Below are positions 17,995 to 27,621 of a stretch of DNA of 64,000 nt, in pieces. The position numbers were made by a program, and so were the translations under genes. The stretch lies in the NCBI GenBank assembly GCA_028823855.1, contig JAPPFL010000012.1, positions 80,766 to 144,765 on the forward strand, read 5' to 3'. Origin of the DNA: Albidovulum sp. Its GTDB lineage: Bacteria > Pseudomonadota > Alphaproteobacteria > Rhodobacterales > Rhodobacteraceae. The stretch's first letter is position 1, and each line of letters begins with the position of its first letter. The notes beneath the pieces are model-generated. The model made no database searches and was not told the origin of the DNA. It saw only the letters and a program-made list of their open reading frames with translations.

Positions 17995-18882
17995 ATGAGT
18001 TGGCTCTTCTTTCAGGACGAAAGTGGGCAAGATCACCAAAACGCGCCTTTGGAGGTGCGCGGTGGTGTGGCCTTGCATTCGAGTAAAGTCTGGAGCTTTG
18101 TGAAGTCCCTGCAAGAGGCTGAAGAGCGTTGCTTTGGCATCAGGCTGAGCGAGGTTGGCAGCGAAATCAAAGGAAGCAAGCTTCTCGATCGAAAGAGGTT
18201 TGGCTGGGCAAACCAAGAGGCGCCTTTGGATGATGTATCGTGCAAGAAGGGCGCCCGCCGCTTCTTGACCAGATCGCAACAACGTCAAACTCCCAGCAAA
18301 CGCGACTTCACCGCGTTTGGCCAAGCATCGATTAAGATGGCACACGAGGTTTTTGCCTCATTGAAGTCGCATAATGCGGTCCTGTTTGCGTCTGTGATCC
18401 CCAGAGTGAAGCCCCCTCCAAATTACCGGTTCAAGCATTTCCTTCGAAAGGACCTGATCTTTCTCCAGGAGCGCTTCTACTGGTTTCTGGAAGCGAAACA
18501 GGAGTCGGGGCTGTTGATTCTGGATCAGGTGGAAAAGGAAACCGACAAAAGGTATCTGAAGCGGGTTCAGGACTACTACATCAAGACTGCGAACGGGCGG
18601 AAGCGCTCCAAGTGGATTGTTCCCTATCCCCTCTTTGTGGATTCGGAGCTTTCACTTGGCGCGCAAGCCGCCGATCTTTGCCTCTACTGTATCAACTGGG
18701 GCTTCAGGCGCCCCGAGTGGAATTTCCACGGCGCAGCACGAGACGACATTCACGCAGAGTTCGCAGGTTTATGCGGAGAACCTCAGTACAGGGGCACATC
18801 GGTACAGAACGGCACGGAACAATGTCTCTTCGGCATCTTTTTCGTGCCCGACCCCTTCACCGCACGCCCGCGACCAAAGTAA
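17995..18882 (+). CDS. DUF3800 domain protein (RNase H-fold)
   Basis: 295 residues. The N-terminal SWLFFQDESGQD carries the DUF3800 acidic pair (Asp8, Glu9). Further acidic motifs follow in GLLILDQVEKETDK and in FVDSELSLGAQAADLCLY near the C-terminus, where DUF3800 proteins have their D..xxQxAD block. The family has an RNase H-like fold and is common on mobile and defence-associated DNA, but its activity is not established. The gene is apparently intact. Here it is probable cargo of the second IS1595-like element. Confidence 0.85.
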   Translation: MSWLFFQDESGQDHQNAPLEVRGGVALHSSKVWSFVKSLQEAEERCFGIRLSEVGSEIKGSKLLDRKRFGWANQEAPLDDVSCKKGARRFLTRSQQRQTPSKRDFTAFGQASIKMAHEVFASLKSHNAVLFASVIPRVKPPPNYRFKHFLRKDLIFLQERFYWFLEAKQESGLLILDQVEKETDKRYLKRVQDYYIKTANGRKRSKWIVPYPLFVDSELSLGAQAADLCLYCINWGFRRPEWNFHGAARDDIHAEFAGLCGEPQYRGTSVQNGTEQCLFGIFFVPDPFTARPRPK

Positions 18883-19407
18883 GAAAGGAGGTAGTGCCTA
18901 TTGCTGCAATCCGGCACGGCTCGCACCGAAGGATCACCCAAGAACAAAACCTCCGCATACAGAGAAAGAGTTTTTCTTAAGAAACGTCAATATCAACCTC
19001 AAAAAAATTTCGTCGAACTCAGGCGGCATCATCCCTAGCTGTGGATACTGCGGGGCCAAACCCGTCGTCCTCGATGTCGACGATCCTGTCAGCGACTGCG
19101 GCGGCTGTTCGGGCCGCTGACGAAACCCTCGCACCGCTTATAATGGAGTTCTGCGACATCTTCAGCCGAGACGGAAAATTTCCGCTAGCGCAATTGGGCC
19201 AAATGTCGCCTGCTTCCAGCGGATCGCCACGCAGGTGTGGCCGGACAAGCCCCTATCAGGCGGCACAATTCGAAACTTTGGCTACGTGCCCGAGACACCG
19301 GAGGTACAGCGCGAATTTCGGTCGGATGCTGATCATACCGCCGGACCAGAGGCGGCAACTCAATCATCTGCTATCCCGCACGACGCGCCCGCTTGCGGTA
19401 TTAGCGA
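18883..19407. other. Stretch without a recognisable gene
   Basis: Only short overlapping frames. A Cys-rich piece (SCGYCGAKPVVLDVDDPVSD) at about 19030-19115 looks coding-like but has no start and no known family. The missing right boundary of the element that begins at 16808 should lie here, but no TATAATCCC-type end is visible. Confidence 0.4.
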
Positions 19408-20283
19408 TCAATTCGGAAAACCGAGCGTAACCGCCTTATCGTACGGGAGATCCCCAATGCCGTTCTCAAAGATCTCCCGTTCAGCTATCCATTCTCGAGA
19501 CCTGTCGAATATCTCACGCGAATATGGCTCAAACACGATTCGTTCTCCAGGGCCGAACAGCCGGCAATCCATCTGGTCGCGGAAACGCTCCAGAAACTCC
19601 CGCCGGTAGTAGTGCGTGTATAATTCTTGCCTCAAATCAATGTCTGTTTGCGCCATGCGCAGTGCAGAAAAATACTTCTCGACATCTTCGACATCCGCAT
19701 CTTCGGCGACCATCGCCGCCATCATGAACGAAGTGTCCAAAACCTTTCGAAAGCCGAGCTGCGCTGCGAAATAGTATGGCCCGCTGAACAGGCTTGCCGC
19801 AGGAACTTTGCCGTCGATTAGGTTCTCCATTCGCTTGAAGAGCAGGCCATCGGAAAACGAAAGGTCGATCTGATCCGGTTCCAGGAAGGGTTCCAGCGCC
19901 TGAATGGTCGAATAATGGCTTCCCGATTGATAGCCAACTGAGATCGGGATGCCCGCAAGGTCGTCTGGACGCTTGACGCTAGAGTCGCTTGGTACGAAAA
20001 TCCCGCACGGCGACACGGAATAGGCATTGCCATAGAGTTTTCCGTGGCCGGAGGCTGCAGCGACATTTACAGTCCAGTGGCAAGCCGAACTTACGTCGCA
20101 AGTACGTCCCTTTTCGAATGTCTGGTAGGCTCCGACCTTATCGCCGAGATCATGCTTTATCCCCGATGCTGAAAGGAGCTGGTCTTCCAAAACATAGTCA
20201 AGCCCGACTTGGTCGAAGTATCTCTTCTCAACGGCGATCCATTCGTGTAGCCGCATGTGCGGTGCGATTACGAACTTTCCCAT
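19408..20283 (-). CDS. Periplasmic-binding-fold protein (SsuA/THI5-like) without signal peptide
   Basis: 291 residues with the layout of ABC-type nitrate/sulfonate/taurine or THI5/NMT1-like binding proteins: MRLHEWIAVEKRYFDQVGLD at the start, YQTFEKGRTCDVSSACHWTV, then DLAGIPISVGYQSGSHYSTI. GGAGAAGGAA precedes the ATG, so the start is secure and no signal peptide or lipobox exists. A cytoplasmic enzyme of this fold or a sensor is therefore as likely as a transporter subunit. It follows an MmgE/PrpD gene on the same strand, now separated by an inserted 804-bp element. Confidence 0.75.
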   Translation of the reverse strand: MGKFVIAPHMRLHEWIAVEKRYFDQVGLDYVLEDQLLSASGIKHDLGDKVGAYQTFEKGRTCDVSSACHWTVNVAAASGHGKLYGNAYSVSPCGIFVPSDSSVKRPDDLAGIPISVGYQSGSHYSTIQALEPFLEPDQIDLSFSDGLLFKRMENLIDGKVPAASLFSGPYYFAAQLGFRKVLDTSFMMAAMVAEDADVEDVEKYFSALRMAQTDIDLRQELYTHYYRREFLERFRDQMDCRLFGPGERIVFEPYSREIFDRSREWIAEREIFENGIGDLPYDKAVTLGFPN

Positions 20284-20398
20284 TTCCTTCTCCTTTGCTT
20301 CCGGCGCTCGCCTATCGTCCTGCCGGAAATCCGCTAAACCTAGTCACCAAGACAAAGTCGGGCACCCGCAATAGTGATCCGCTGAGTACGGAACATTT

Positions 20399-21202
20399 GG
20401 GGATTATATACCTGAGTAAGCGTTGACCCGATCCCTTGTACACGCCACCCCAACGGACCTGATACAGGTAGCCTCTGGTCACGGGTCTTTCTCCCTCCCG
20501 TTCAATACATCTCCACCATGGCGAAGGGCGCGGCGGGAAACCGCACCTGTGCGTTATGAACCCTAATATCAGCAGCCGCTCGTCTTGGAGTTGCGGCCAT
20601 GACCGGGAGGATGCGTCTCGAGGTTCCAGATCTCGGGAAAACGAAGGACAATCGTTCCTGGAGTGTCCGGATCGGGACGCACCTCGATGAAGTGATGCAG
20701 TAGATCGTCCATCAGCTTGCAACTGCGATCCATGATCTCCTCGGAGATGACGTCCGTGTTTCTCCAGAGAAAGTTGTGGACGACGAGATCCCTGTCGCAC
20801 CTGAATTTCCTAAGATGGTCGTCGAACTGGGACAATTCGCCGGTCGCGTTCGGTGCCTTCTTCTTAGTCGCGGGGTCCTTCATGCCTGGTCTTACACCCA
20901 GACCCGACTCTTTGATGCGGGTAATCAGGGCCTCAACAACCATGATGACCCCGACCATTTTCAGGTAGCCGGGTTCGCATCTGCGAACCTGCGAAATCAG
21001 CTCTGAGAAGTTTGCCCTCGGGTAAATACGATCAATACGTCCGTCCTCTCCCACCGCGGGGAAGTCCAGAAATACACCTACAGTCTGCTCTTGCTGCACG
21101 GTACTCTCCTTAGTGTTGGAGATTATATCTGACGAAGCGGAGCGGAAGCGCAGCAAGGAGCGAAAAAAGAGCTCTGCTTTAGTCAGGTATATAATAACCC
21201 CC
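20399..21202. mobile_element. Minimal IS1595-type element (804 bp) carrying one HEPN-like gene
   Basis: Left end GGGGATTATATACCTGAGTA. The right end, read inward, is GGGGGTTATTATATACCTGA, i.e. the same sequence with three extra bases. A perfect 8-bp duplication, GAACATTT, flanks it (20391-20398 and 21203-21210). There is no transposase, so movement would need one supplied in trans, for instance from the element at 2964-7806. It sits between two genes of a minus-strand metabolic cluster. Confidence 0.9.
20569..21099 (-). CDS. HEPN-like protein carried by the 804-bp element
   Basis: 176 residues. I place the start at GTG 21099 because AAGGAG lies about six bases upstream, rather than at the in-frame ATG 21156. 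A helical segment (YLKMVGVIMVVEALITRIKE) precedes a charged linker and FDDHLRKFRCDRDLVVHNFL. The RDLVVH stretch is an R-x4-H motif (Arg103, His108), the signature of HEPN ribonucleases, and sits at the head of a helix as expected. Assignment rests on this motif and helical content, so it is tentative. It is the only gene in the element. Confidence 0.6.
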   Translation of the reverse strand: MQQEQTVGVFLDFPAVGEDGRIDRIYPRANFSELISQVRRCEPGYLKMVGVIMVVEALITRIKESGLGVRPGMKDPATKKKAPNATGELSQFDDHLRKFRCDRDLVVHNFLWRNTDVISEEIMDRSCKLMDDLLHHFIEVRPDPDTPGTIVLRFPEIWNLETHPPGHGRNSKTSGC

Positions 21203-21395
21203 GAACATTTCTATCGCGTTGGATCCGGGGATACAATGCAGTCTCGGCGAAAATGCTATTCGTACCAAGCGGCATTGGCCAAGCGGTAATGAAGACGAAA
21301 AATATTCGTCGGGACCCGCCGAGTGCAAGTTTCGACGCTTGAAATCGCGAGATGGTCGCCGCATAATTTTTTTGAGACCGAATATGCGGTATAGG

Positions 21396-21425
21396 CGCGC
21401 CGGGTCGCGCCGGGTCGCGCCCGGT
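21396..21425. repeat. Three tandem copies of a 10-bp GC-rich unit
   Basis: CGCGCCGGGT occurs twice in a row and a third time with one change (CGCGCCCGGT). It lies in a gene-free stretch (21203-21772) in which I see nothing else of note. No function evident. Confidence 0.6.
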
Positions 21426-21772
21426 CGCTTCCTTTGCCAAGATCCGTGTTCCTTAGTTGAGAATGGGTCGGCGGACTCCGCAAAACTGCATTGACTATTG
21501 CAGCGGAGTCGCGCCGCTAGTCGTCAAGCTTCCAGCCGGTTTCCTACAGGAGGAGCTTTTCAGAGGTCGCAGAGTGCGGGCGGCGGCTCAGACGTGTCGC
21601 AGAAACATTCTCGGCGTGTCGCAGCGGCGGTTGAATTGGAATGGTGTCGCGTAAAGCCTCCCAGTTGGAATTGTTCCGCAATTTTTGGAAGGCGTCGCGA
21701 ACGGAACAAAAAATTCGAATCCGCGAAACTCCTGCATAGGTTGCAGGACTATTGATTCCAGTTTTTCCAAAT

Positions 21773-23140
21773 TCAACTCGATTTTTCCTCAACGCCGGGA
21801 ACAGTGGCGCGAGCAATCGCCGCAGGGTTTTCGGAGGCACCTATTCGCCATGCCTTCGCAAGGAGAATGCGCGTCCGATCATCTCCCAAGATCGATCGCG
21901 CCTGCTTTATGAATTTCTCGTCGAGCTGCGAATCGGTCAGAGGATTGTCTCGGCTTCCGACCGCATGATCGATCCTCTTTTCGAGTCGGGTTCCATCCTC
22001 GAAGAAGACTTTGATGGAGACCGAATCTTCATGAATCGCGGCATCTGTTCTGACATGAATTCGAGCGCGCATCGCGACGAGCCCTGGATCATTGACGGCC
22101 TCGTCGGTGAAGGCTTCCGGGGATCCGTCGCCCCGCAGAAGCGCGCAAGCCGCAGCGTGAAAGACCGAGAATTTGCCTTCGAGGCCTGTCTTCGGGGAAG
22201 TCTTACCGGTAAGTTCGAGGACCAGCGGCGCCGTCGCCAGTTCGACCCTATCGATGCTCGCGACTCGATCCGCGCCGAATTCGTCTCGGATTTTCCGACA
22301 CCCGTCTATGGCCGGATGAATTACGATTCCGCACGCGAACGGCTTGTAGCTGTTCAAGGCCGATTCCCATCGGCGACCGAGTTCGCCGAGGATTTCGCCG
22401 TAGTCACGCTTGTCCGAGACGACGTTTGCCCATCCGCGCCGAGCTTCGATGCCATGTTCGGAACTGTCAAAACCCGCTTCGGCCAGCAGCGCTGCCATCA
22501 TTCCGTTTCTAGCTGCCGCGCCAGGATGGAAAGATTTCGTCATCGTTCCGAACATTTCTCGAAGACCGGAAGACTGCGTAGCCGCGAGCCCAAGCGCCCA
22601 TTGCATCTGCCGCGGTCCAAGGCCGATTGCGCGACCGCAGGCAGCCGCGCTTCCGAAAACGCCTGCGGTCCCTGTAATATGCCATCCTCGGTCATAATGG
22701 TCGGGATACACTGAATTGCCGATCCGGCATTCGACCTCCGTGCCGATGATCTGAGCAGTAAGGAATTCTCGGCTCGACATAGGTCGCAGTTCGGCAAGAG
22801 CCAGCAAGGCAGACGAAACCGGCCCCGCGGGATGGATGATCGTCTTTAGGTGCGTATCGTCGAAATCGAGAACATGAGATGAAATTCCGTTGATAAGCGA
22901 CGCGCTTAGTGCATCCAGACGCGTCGTTCTCGCAATAACGGTCGACGATCTTGTGCCCGAAAACGATTCCAAGACGCGCAGTGCAGCATCGACCGTTTCA
23001 TGTTTCGATCCGCCAACCGCGCAACCCAGCCAGTTCACAAAGGTGCGCACGCCTTCCCGGCGAACTTCAGGCGGCACATCGTTTTCCCGAAGATCGACGA
23101 TCCACCGCGCAAGTTCGGCTGTAACTTCTGTTTGAGACAT
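21773..23140 (-). CDS. MmgE/PrpD family protein (copy 1)
   Basis: About 455 residues from MSQTEVTAELARWIVDLREN. Family marks include FVNWLGCAVGGSKHETVDAA, LINGISSHVLDFDDTH (the HxxDFDD block), then HPAGPVSSALLALAE and KSFHPGAAARNGMMAALLA, which shape the active-site cleft. The family covers 2-methylcitrate dehydratase and related hydro-lyases or decarboxylases. The ATG at 23140 fits family length better than the in-frame 23194. It is probably the first gene of a minus-strand unit with the binding-fold protein at 19408-20283. Confidence 0.88.
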   Translation of the reverse strand: MSQTEVTAELARWIVDLRENDVPPEVRREGVRTFVNWLGCAVGGSKHETVDAALRVLESFSGTRSSTVIARTTRLDALSASLINGISSHVLDFDDTHLKTIIHPAGPVSSALLALAELRPMSSREFLTAQIIGTEVECRIGNSVYPDHYDRGWHITGTAGVFGSAAACGRAIGLGPRQMQWALGLAATQSSGLREMFGTMTKSFHPGAAARNGMMAALLAEAGFDSSEHGIEARRGWANVVSDKRDYGEILGELGRRWESALNSYKPFACGIVIHPAIDGCRKIRDEFGADRVASIDRVELATAPLVLELTGKTSPKTGLEGKFSVFHAAACALLRGDGSPEAFTDEAVNDPGLVAMRARIHVRTDAAIHEDSVSIKVFFEDGTRLEKRIDHAVGSRDNPLTDSQLDEKFIKQARSILGDDRTRILLAKAWRIGASENPAAIARATVPGVEEKSS

Positions 23141-23194
23141 GGATTTCGATTTCCTTTGCCTATCTCCAAGCCGGCCGGTCCGAAGCCGTTTCAA

Positions 23195-23948
23195 CCGATC
23201 ATCGTATTAGCCCGATCTGGGAAGCGGCGTGCAGCCACCGGCCCAAATTTGGAATTTGGCGTACGGCGATTTCGCGGACCGACGCGGCGGCAGAAATTAT
23301 TTGGCGAAACGGCGCATGTCCACCTGCTGCAGGCAGCCTTACAGGCTTTGATTCGGCAAAACCAGTTGCGCATTCAGTTTGCCAGTTGCGGTGGTGACTT
23401 GCAGTTTATTGTTTCGTACCCGGTTCGGCAGACATGCTCGGACCGCTTCGCGCCGCCGTGCGACTGCTTGCAACCTCGGAGAACGATTTGCTGACGAAAT
23501 AGTCGCTCCGAACGAGAACGGCTAAAGTCGAGTTTTCAAAAGCTTCCAGGGAAGCGTATTCCGACAACCGTAAATTAGCGAGAATGCCAACGGATCGATC
23601 AAGTTCGGCAACAAATTGCCCGATTCATCAAGTGCTCTCTAGTCGAGATTCTTAAACAGCCGTATCGCTTTCTCTTCACCAGTTCGCCGCCATTCCACTC
23701 ATCGCCGAACGATCCCTGATCTCATGCTGCTTGGATGCCGATGCCATTCAAAGGAAAAATTGCTGCGGCCACTATCGGCGCGGTAAAAGCCGGGCGAATT
23801 CGCGGGTTAATTTTCGCGGCGGATGCCTGCAACTGGAATCAGACAGTCGCGATCCGAAAGCCCAAGCAATCATGCCTGCTTCCGCATCGACGAGCATGTA
23901 TGTTCACTTTGATAGCGTTTTTTGAAAGCATTTGGAATACGCATAGTT
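23195..23948. other. Stretch without a recognisable gene
   Basis: Short overlapping frames only, with no family motif, RNA gene or clear repeat. It separates the first MmgE/PrpD gene from decayed sequence on the same strand. Confidence 0.4.
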
Positions 23949-24470
23949 TTATTCAGGCCATTGCAGCGAATTTTTCGAAAGAATCGCCGATCGCTTGCGC
24001 GCGGCATCCCTTGACCTGTAGAGGCTGACCAAATCGCGCCGCTCGAATAGGATGCGCTGATTCTCGTTCATTGATAACGCGAAATCGGTTTGTTCTTCCG
24101 CCGCTTGCGAGACATGACGATACTGCACCAGGGCGGCTCGACCGACGATGGCAGCAATGCGCACCACCGCCTCCTGCCCCTCGGCGTCGCTGAGATGCAG
24201 GTCCTCGCCCATAGTTAATTGGACCGGCTGCTGAAGTCCTCCGTTGATGGCGATGCTTTCGATGTATGGAAATGTTCGGTCAAAATCGTCCAGATTTGGA
24301 TTGAGCCGGCCCCGTAGGTTCGGCACATGCCCCGAATTGTTCGAGGAGATGACGGCTCCGCCATCGAGAATTTCAGAAAGCTCGACGTCGAGTGGCACGT
24401 CTACCGGTTTCCAGCTTCGCCTCAAGTGCGCGGCGAAACCTTTAGCGGCGAGGAATACGGTCATTGGCAT
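23949..24470 (-). pseudogene. Unidentified gene remnant
   Basis: A 173-codon frame with natural composition (VDVPLDVELSEILDGGAVIS, LTMGEDLHLSDAEGQEAVVR). The same frame continues upstream for 45 codons without a start and then meets a TGA near 24605, with coding-like sequence beyond it. This looks like the 3' part of a longer gene broken by a nonsense mutation. No family recognised. Confidence 0.35.
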
Positions 24471-24654
24471 TTCAGCCGAATACAGATCGAGTATCGCGGC
24501 ATCTCTTTCATCCGTAACCGCGCTTTTCCGGGTCTTGATGGAAAACAGCGCGAGTACCGTGGCTCCGGGGACCGGCAGGCCTGCGGCTCGGACGGCGACA
24601 TTTCAGTCCGACGCTCCCCGGTCGAATTCATGCAATTCTCTCCACGGGATCAGA

Positions 24655-25690
24655 CTGTCAGTTCCCTTGCGCCGGGGTCGGTCGCCGCCGTAGACAACGA
24701 CCGCTGAGCATCTGCGGGTCGATTGGGCAAGGTGCCCTCGGACGCGTTTTGCACGGTCGAACAGGCTGGAGGACGCTGTCCTTGAGGGCTTTGCCTCGAC
24801 GATCGCTTTACCGATCGGGTTCTCGACAATGAGATCGGCTTCCGCGCCGTTCCTGTCGCGGTAGAACGAGATGCCATTGGATTCGCCTTAATTTGCCCGA
24901 TGCTTGGCAATCTCAGAGACCATCCAAGTCTCGAAAATAGAGCCGCGAAGCGGATGCGCACGGAGTTGCTGCGGAGTACGGATACCAAGCAACCGGCAAA
25001 CCAGCCCAGTATCGTAGAAGTGCAGATTCGGCATTTTAACCGGTTGCTTGCGTAGAATCGCTCGAAGAGGCGGCAAGCGGAAAGCGATAAAGCTGGTTTC
25101 GCGGATCTAGAGCCAAGCTTTCGCCGTCGGTCGCGAGATACCGCACCCCCCCGCGAGGTAGGAGTAGTTGAGCAACTGCGCTGTTCGTCCCGCGCAATAC
25201 GCGACGAAGCGCTGAAAAGTTGTGAGATCGCTGACGCTGCTGATCGTCCGCACATCGCTCTCGATGTAGGCGGCGGCGTAGGAACCGAGCCAGCCCGAGG
25301 CTTCCTGCCCTTCATCGAATATGCGCGGGTAGGACCCGGTAAGGAGAGTCTCGCCGAGAGTTTCGGGATGCCGTGAAAAACGTTTCGTCTCGCATCGTGC
25401 CAGCGGGAGCAAGTTGCGCAAGGCCGTCGTTCCGGCAAGCGACTGGCTGACCGATTCTAGCAGCGAGCGACTTTGCGACCCCGTGATAATCCATCGGCCC
25501 GGCGCCGGGTCTGCGTCGATGACGCCTTGACGTAGGAAAGCAGGTCGCGCTCTCTCATTACCTCGTTGAGAATTGCTCCTTCGGGATACTGGGCCGGGAA
25601 TCCACGGTGGTCTTCGTGCGGCTGTAGCCGATCATCGGCGAGCTCCTGCAGAGCGTCTGCGTCCACGAGGTGAGGGAGATTCGGCAATCG
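24655..25690 (-). pseudogene. AAA ATPase with DUF4143 domain, multiply frameshifted
   Basis: Pieces in different frames add up to a DUF4143-type ATPase: EGAILNEVMRERDLLSYVK (Walker B region), then GRWIITGSQSRSLLESVSQS (sensor 1 and following helix), ETLLTGSYPRIFD, AAYIESDVRTISSVSDLTTF, LHFYDTGLVCRLLGI and SIFETWMVSEIAKHRAN, followed by the DRNGAEADLIVE nuclease-like motif. At least three frameshifts separate the blocks. The Walker A end is not recognisable. Such proteins are often mobile or toxin-antitoxin-like accessory genes. Confidence 0.8.
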
Positions 25691-25894
25691 CGCGGCCGCA
25701 CATTATACTGTTCGGCGCTCGGTCGCGAATCCCGATCCAAATGCCGCTGGAGGCTTGTTGCGGCGTTTCGGTCGCGCGTTGCGGGGACGGCACGCGAATT
25801 GCCACCGACTCGCCGTACCCGCACTAGAGACTCCTTTGACTCCAAGTTGAAATCGCCCTCAAGTCAAGAAGCGTGAAACGGTGGCTCGCGGCGC

Positions 25895-27448
25895 TCAAAT
25901 CGCGAATTCGGCGCGCTCGCTGACTGAAAGACGGGACACCAGTCCTTTTTCCCAGTCAAGGTACCGGCGCGAGGCCTGCAAATCGCCGTCGTGTCTGCCG
26001 CTTGCGAAACGAATTTCGTCGATTGGCTCGGCAGCAGGAAAATTTATTCCGGGTTGGATCGGCGCCCCCGCCAATCGAAGTGCCTCGAACCCACCGCTCA
26101 CAATGGCGTACCGGCGACCGCCGAGCCTGGAAAACTCGCGCGCCGCAAGCTCGGCCTGCGGTCCGTCGTCGCCGACGATGAGCCATTTAGGAGCCGGCGA
26201 AAGCTCTCGAATCCGGAATCTACTGCACCATTCGGATCCGGCAACGCTAGCTTTCGAGAATGCGGCCGAAGAGCGCACGTCAATGAGCCTAGCCGAACCG
26301 CCGCGAACTTCCGAAAGGCTAGAATCCGCTTCGAGTTCGGTCCTTTCAAACTGCCTAGGCCCGGGCAATCCGACGCGACGCAATTCGCGAAGCCTGTCGT
26401 CAATGATAGCGACATGGACTTCGAAGCCGAGAGCGCGAAGCCAGAAGGCCGCGACGGAAGCGCGCAGGCCGAAGTCGTCCGCGAGAACCATGCGAGCTCG
26501 CCTCACTCCCGCTTTTAAGTCCGTGGTTTGCACGAGCTGTCCAACCGTTATTGCATCGAAGGCATCCAATGGATCCGCGTCCGCCTCGGTTTCCGAACGT
26601 ACATCAAAAAAGTAGGTAGTACGCTCGTCGCTGCCAAGGAATTTTTTGGCGGATTCGGCATCTACGGAATTTATTCCGAATCCAGCGACCATAGCCTCCG
26701 CGCGTTTCCGCGCGTCAATTTTCGCTTGCTGGGCAAGCGGCGGACTGTTGACGGCTTCGGTTCCGCCTTCCAGTTCGAGACCGAGTAGAGACCATCCTTG
26801 GGTGCCGTTTTCGAGAGCCAAAATCTCCCGGTCTTTAGCGATAAGAGACAAACTGCAGACGCCAATAATGCTTCGCGTTCGACCCGCGCACGTAATCACA
26901 ATCGGAGCGCGCGTATCAAGCGTCGAAAAAGAGTTAACGATTTCGCCGGTTGGCATGCAAGTCGCGCCGGGCACCGTCATTTTTCTGAACTCCGAATGCG
27001 GCCTGCAATCAAGTAGCGTGAAGTTCTTCCCCTCCCTTTGCCACTCGTAAAGTTCCGACGGCTTAAGCGTCGGCGGTTTCCACCGCTCGAACGCGAGTTC
27101 ACCGAGTGTCTTCGACGGCACATGCACGCCTTCGAACAGCGTGAAGCCTGCATTCTCCCATCCTCGCACCCCTCCCCTAACTATGGCAATATTCGAAAAT
27201 TCCATGCCGGCAAGAGCGTCGGCGGCGGCAATCGCGGTCCCGTCGTCGCCATCGATCAGAAGCAACGGGGCCGTCCTGTTCGGAACGATCCGGTCGACGC
27301 GGTCCTCAAGCACGCTGTATGGAAGGGATGCCGCAAAAAGAGGATGGCCTTCGGAAAAAACTCCAACTTCTCGTACATCCAAAAAACCGACTTCCTCGGG
27401 ACCGTGCACCTGCCGGTGCGCTTCGTCCGCCGAAATTACCTTCACCAT
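25895..27448 (-). CDS. Four-domain rhodanese-like sulfurtransferase
   Basis: 517 residues made of about four rhodanese repeats (roughly 1-108, 115-235, 255-365, 375-485), each beginning with a D(V/C)R-type strand (GFLDVREV, LLDCRPHSEF, FFDVRSETEA, LIDVRSSAAF). Only the second repeat has a canonical loop with catalytic Cys187 (ITCAGRTRS). The others have IDGDDG, LADDFG and VGDDG instead. Rhodaneses transfer sulfane sulfur. It lies among MmgE/PrpD genes on the same strand, hinting at metabolism of a sulfur-containing acid. Confidence 0.88.
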   Translation of the reverse strand: MVKVISADEAHRQVHGPEEVGFLDVREVGVFSEGHPLFAASLPYSVLEDRVDRIVPNRTAPLLLIDGDDGTAIAAADALAGMEFSNIAIVRGGVRGWENAGFTLFEGVHVPSKTLGELAFERWKPPTLKPSELYEWQREGKNFTLLDCRPHSEFRKMTVPGATCMPTGEIVNSFSTLDTRAPIVITCAGRTRSIIGVCSLSLIAKDREILALENGTQGWSLLGLELEGGTEAVNSPPLAQQAKIDARKRAEAMVAGFGINSVDAESAKKFLGSDERTTYFFDVRSETEADADPLDAFDAITVGQLVQTTDLKAGVRRARMVLADDFGLRASVAAFWLRALGFEVHVAIIDDRLRELRRVGLPGPRQFERTELEADSSLSEVRGGSARLIDVRSSAAFSKASVAGSEWCSRFRIRELSPAPKWLIVGDDGPQAELAAREFSRLGGRRYAIVSGGFEALRLAGAPIQPGINFPAAEPIDEIRFASGRHDGDLQASRRYLDWEKGLVSRLSVSERAEFAI

Positions 27449-27621
27449 CGAACTCGCCCTTGAATTGCAGAAGTTTCAAGCCGGCTGAAAGTCTGGCTTG
27501 CTTGACTAGGTCCTCCAACTCGACAGCTCACGGGATTCTGGACAACGATGATCGATAACAAATTCCAGAGATCGCATTCCGAATGCCGCTCAGCCGCGTT
27601 CAAAATATCAGTAGCCGCCGT

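Noticed and set aside
21396..21425. CRISPR-like tandem repeat
   Set aside because: Units are only 10 bp with no spacers; a simple GC-rich tandem repeat.
24650..25438. A 262-codon basic protein on the minus strand
   Set aside because: It is a frameshifted reading of the DUF4143 ATPase relic; the real motifs are in the other frames.
26098..26415. Extra ORFs within the rhodanese gene region
   Set aside because: Overlap an intact 517-residue gene and have shadow composition.
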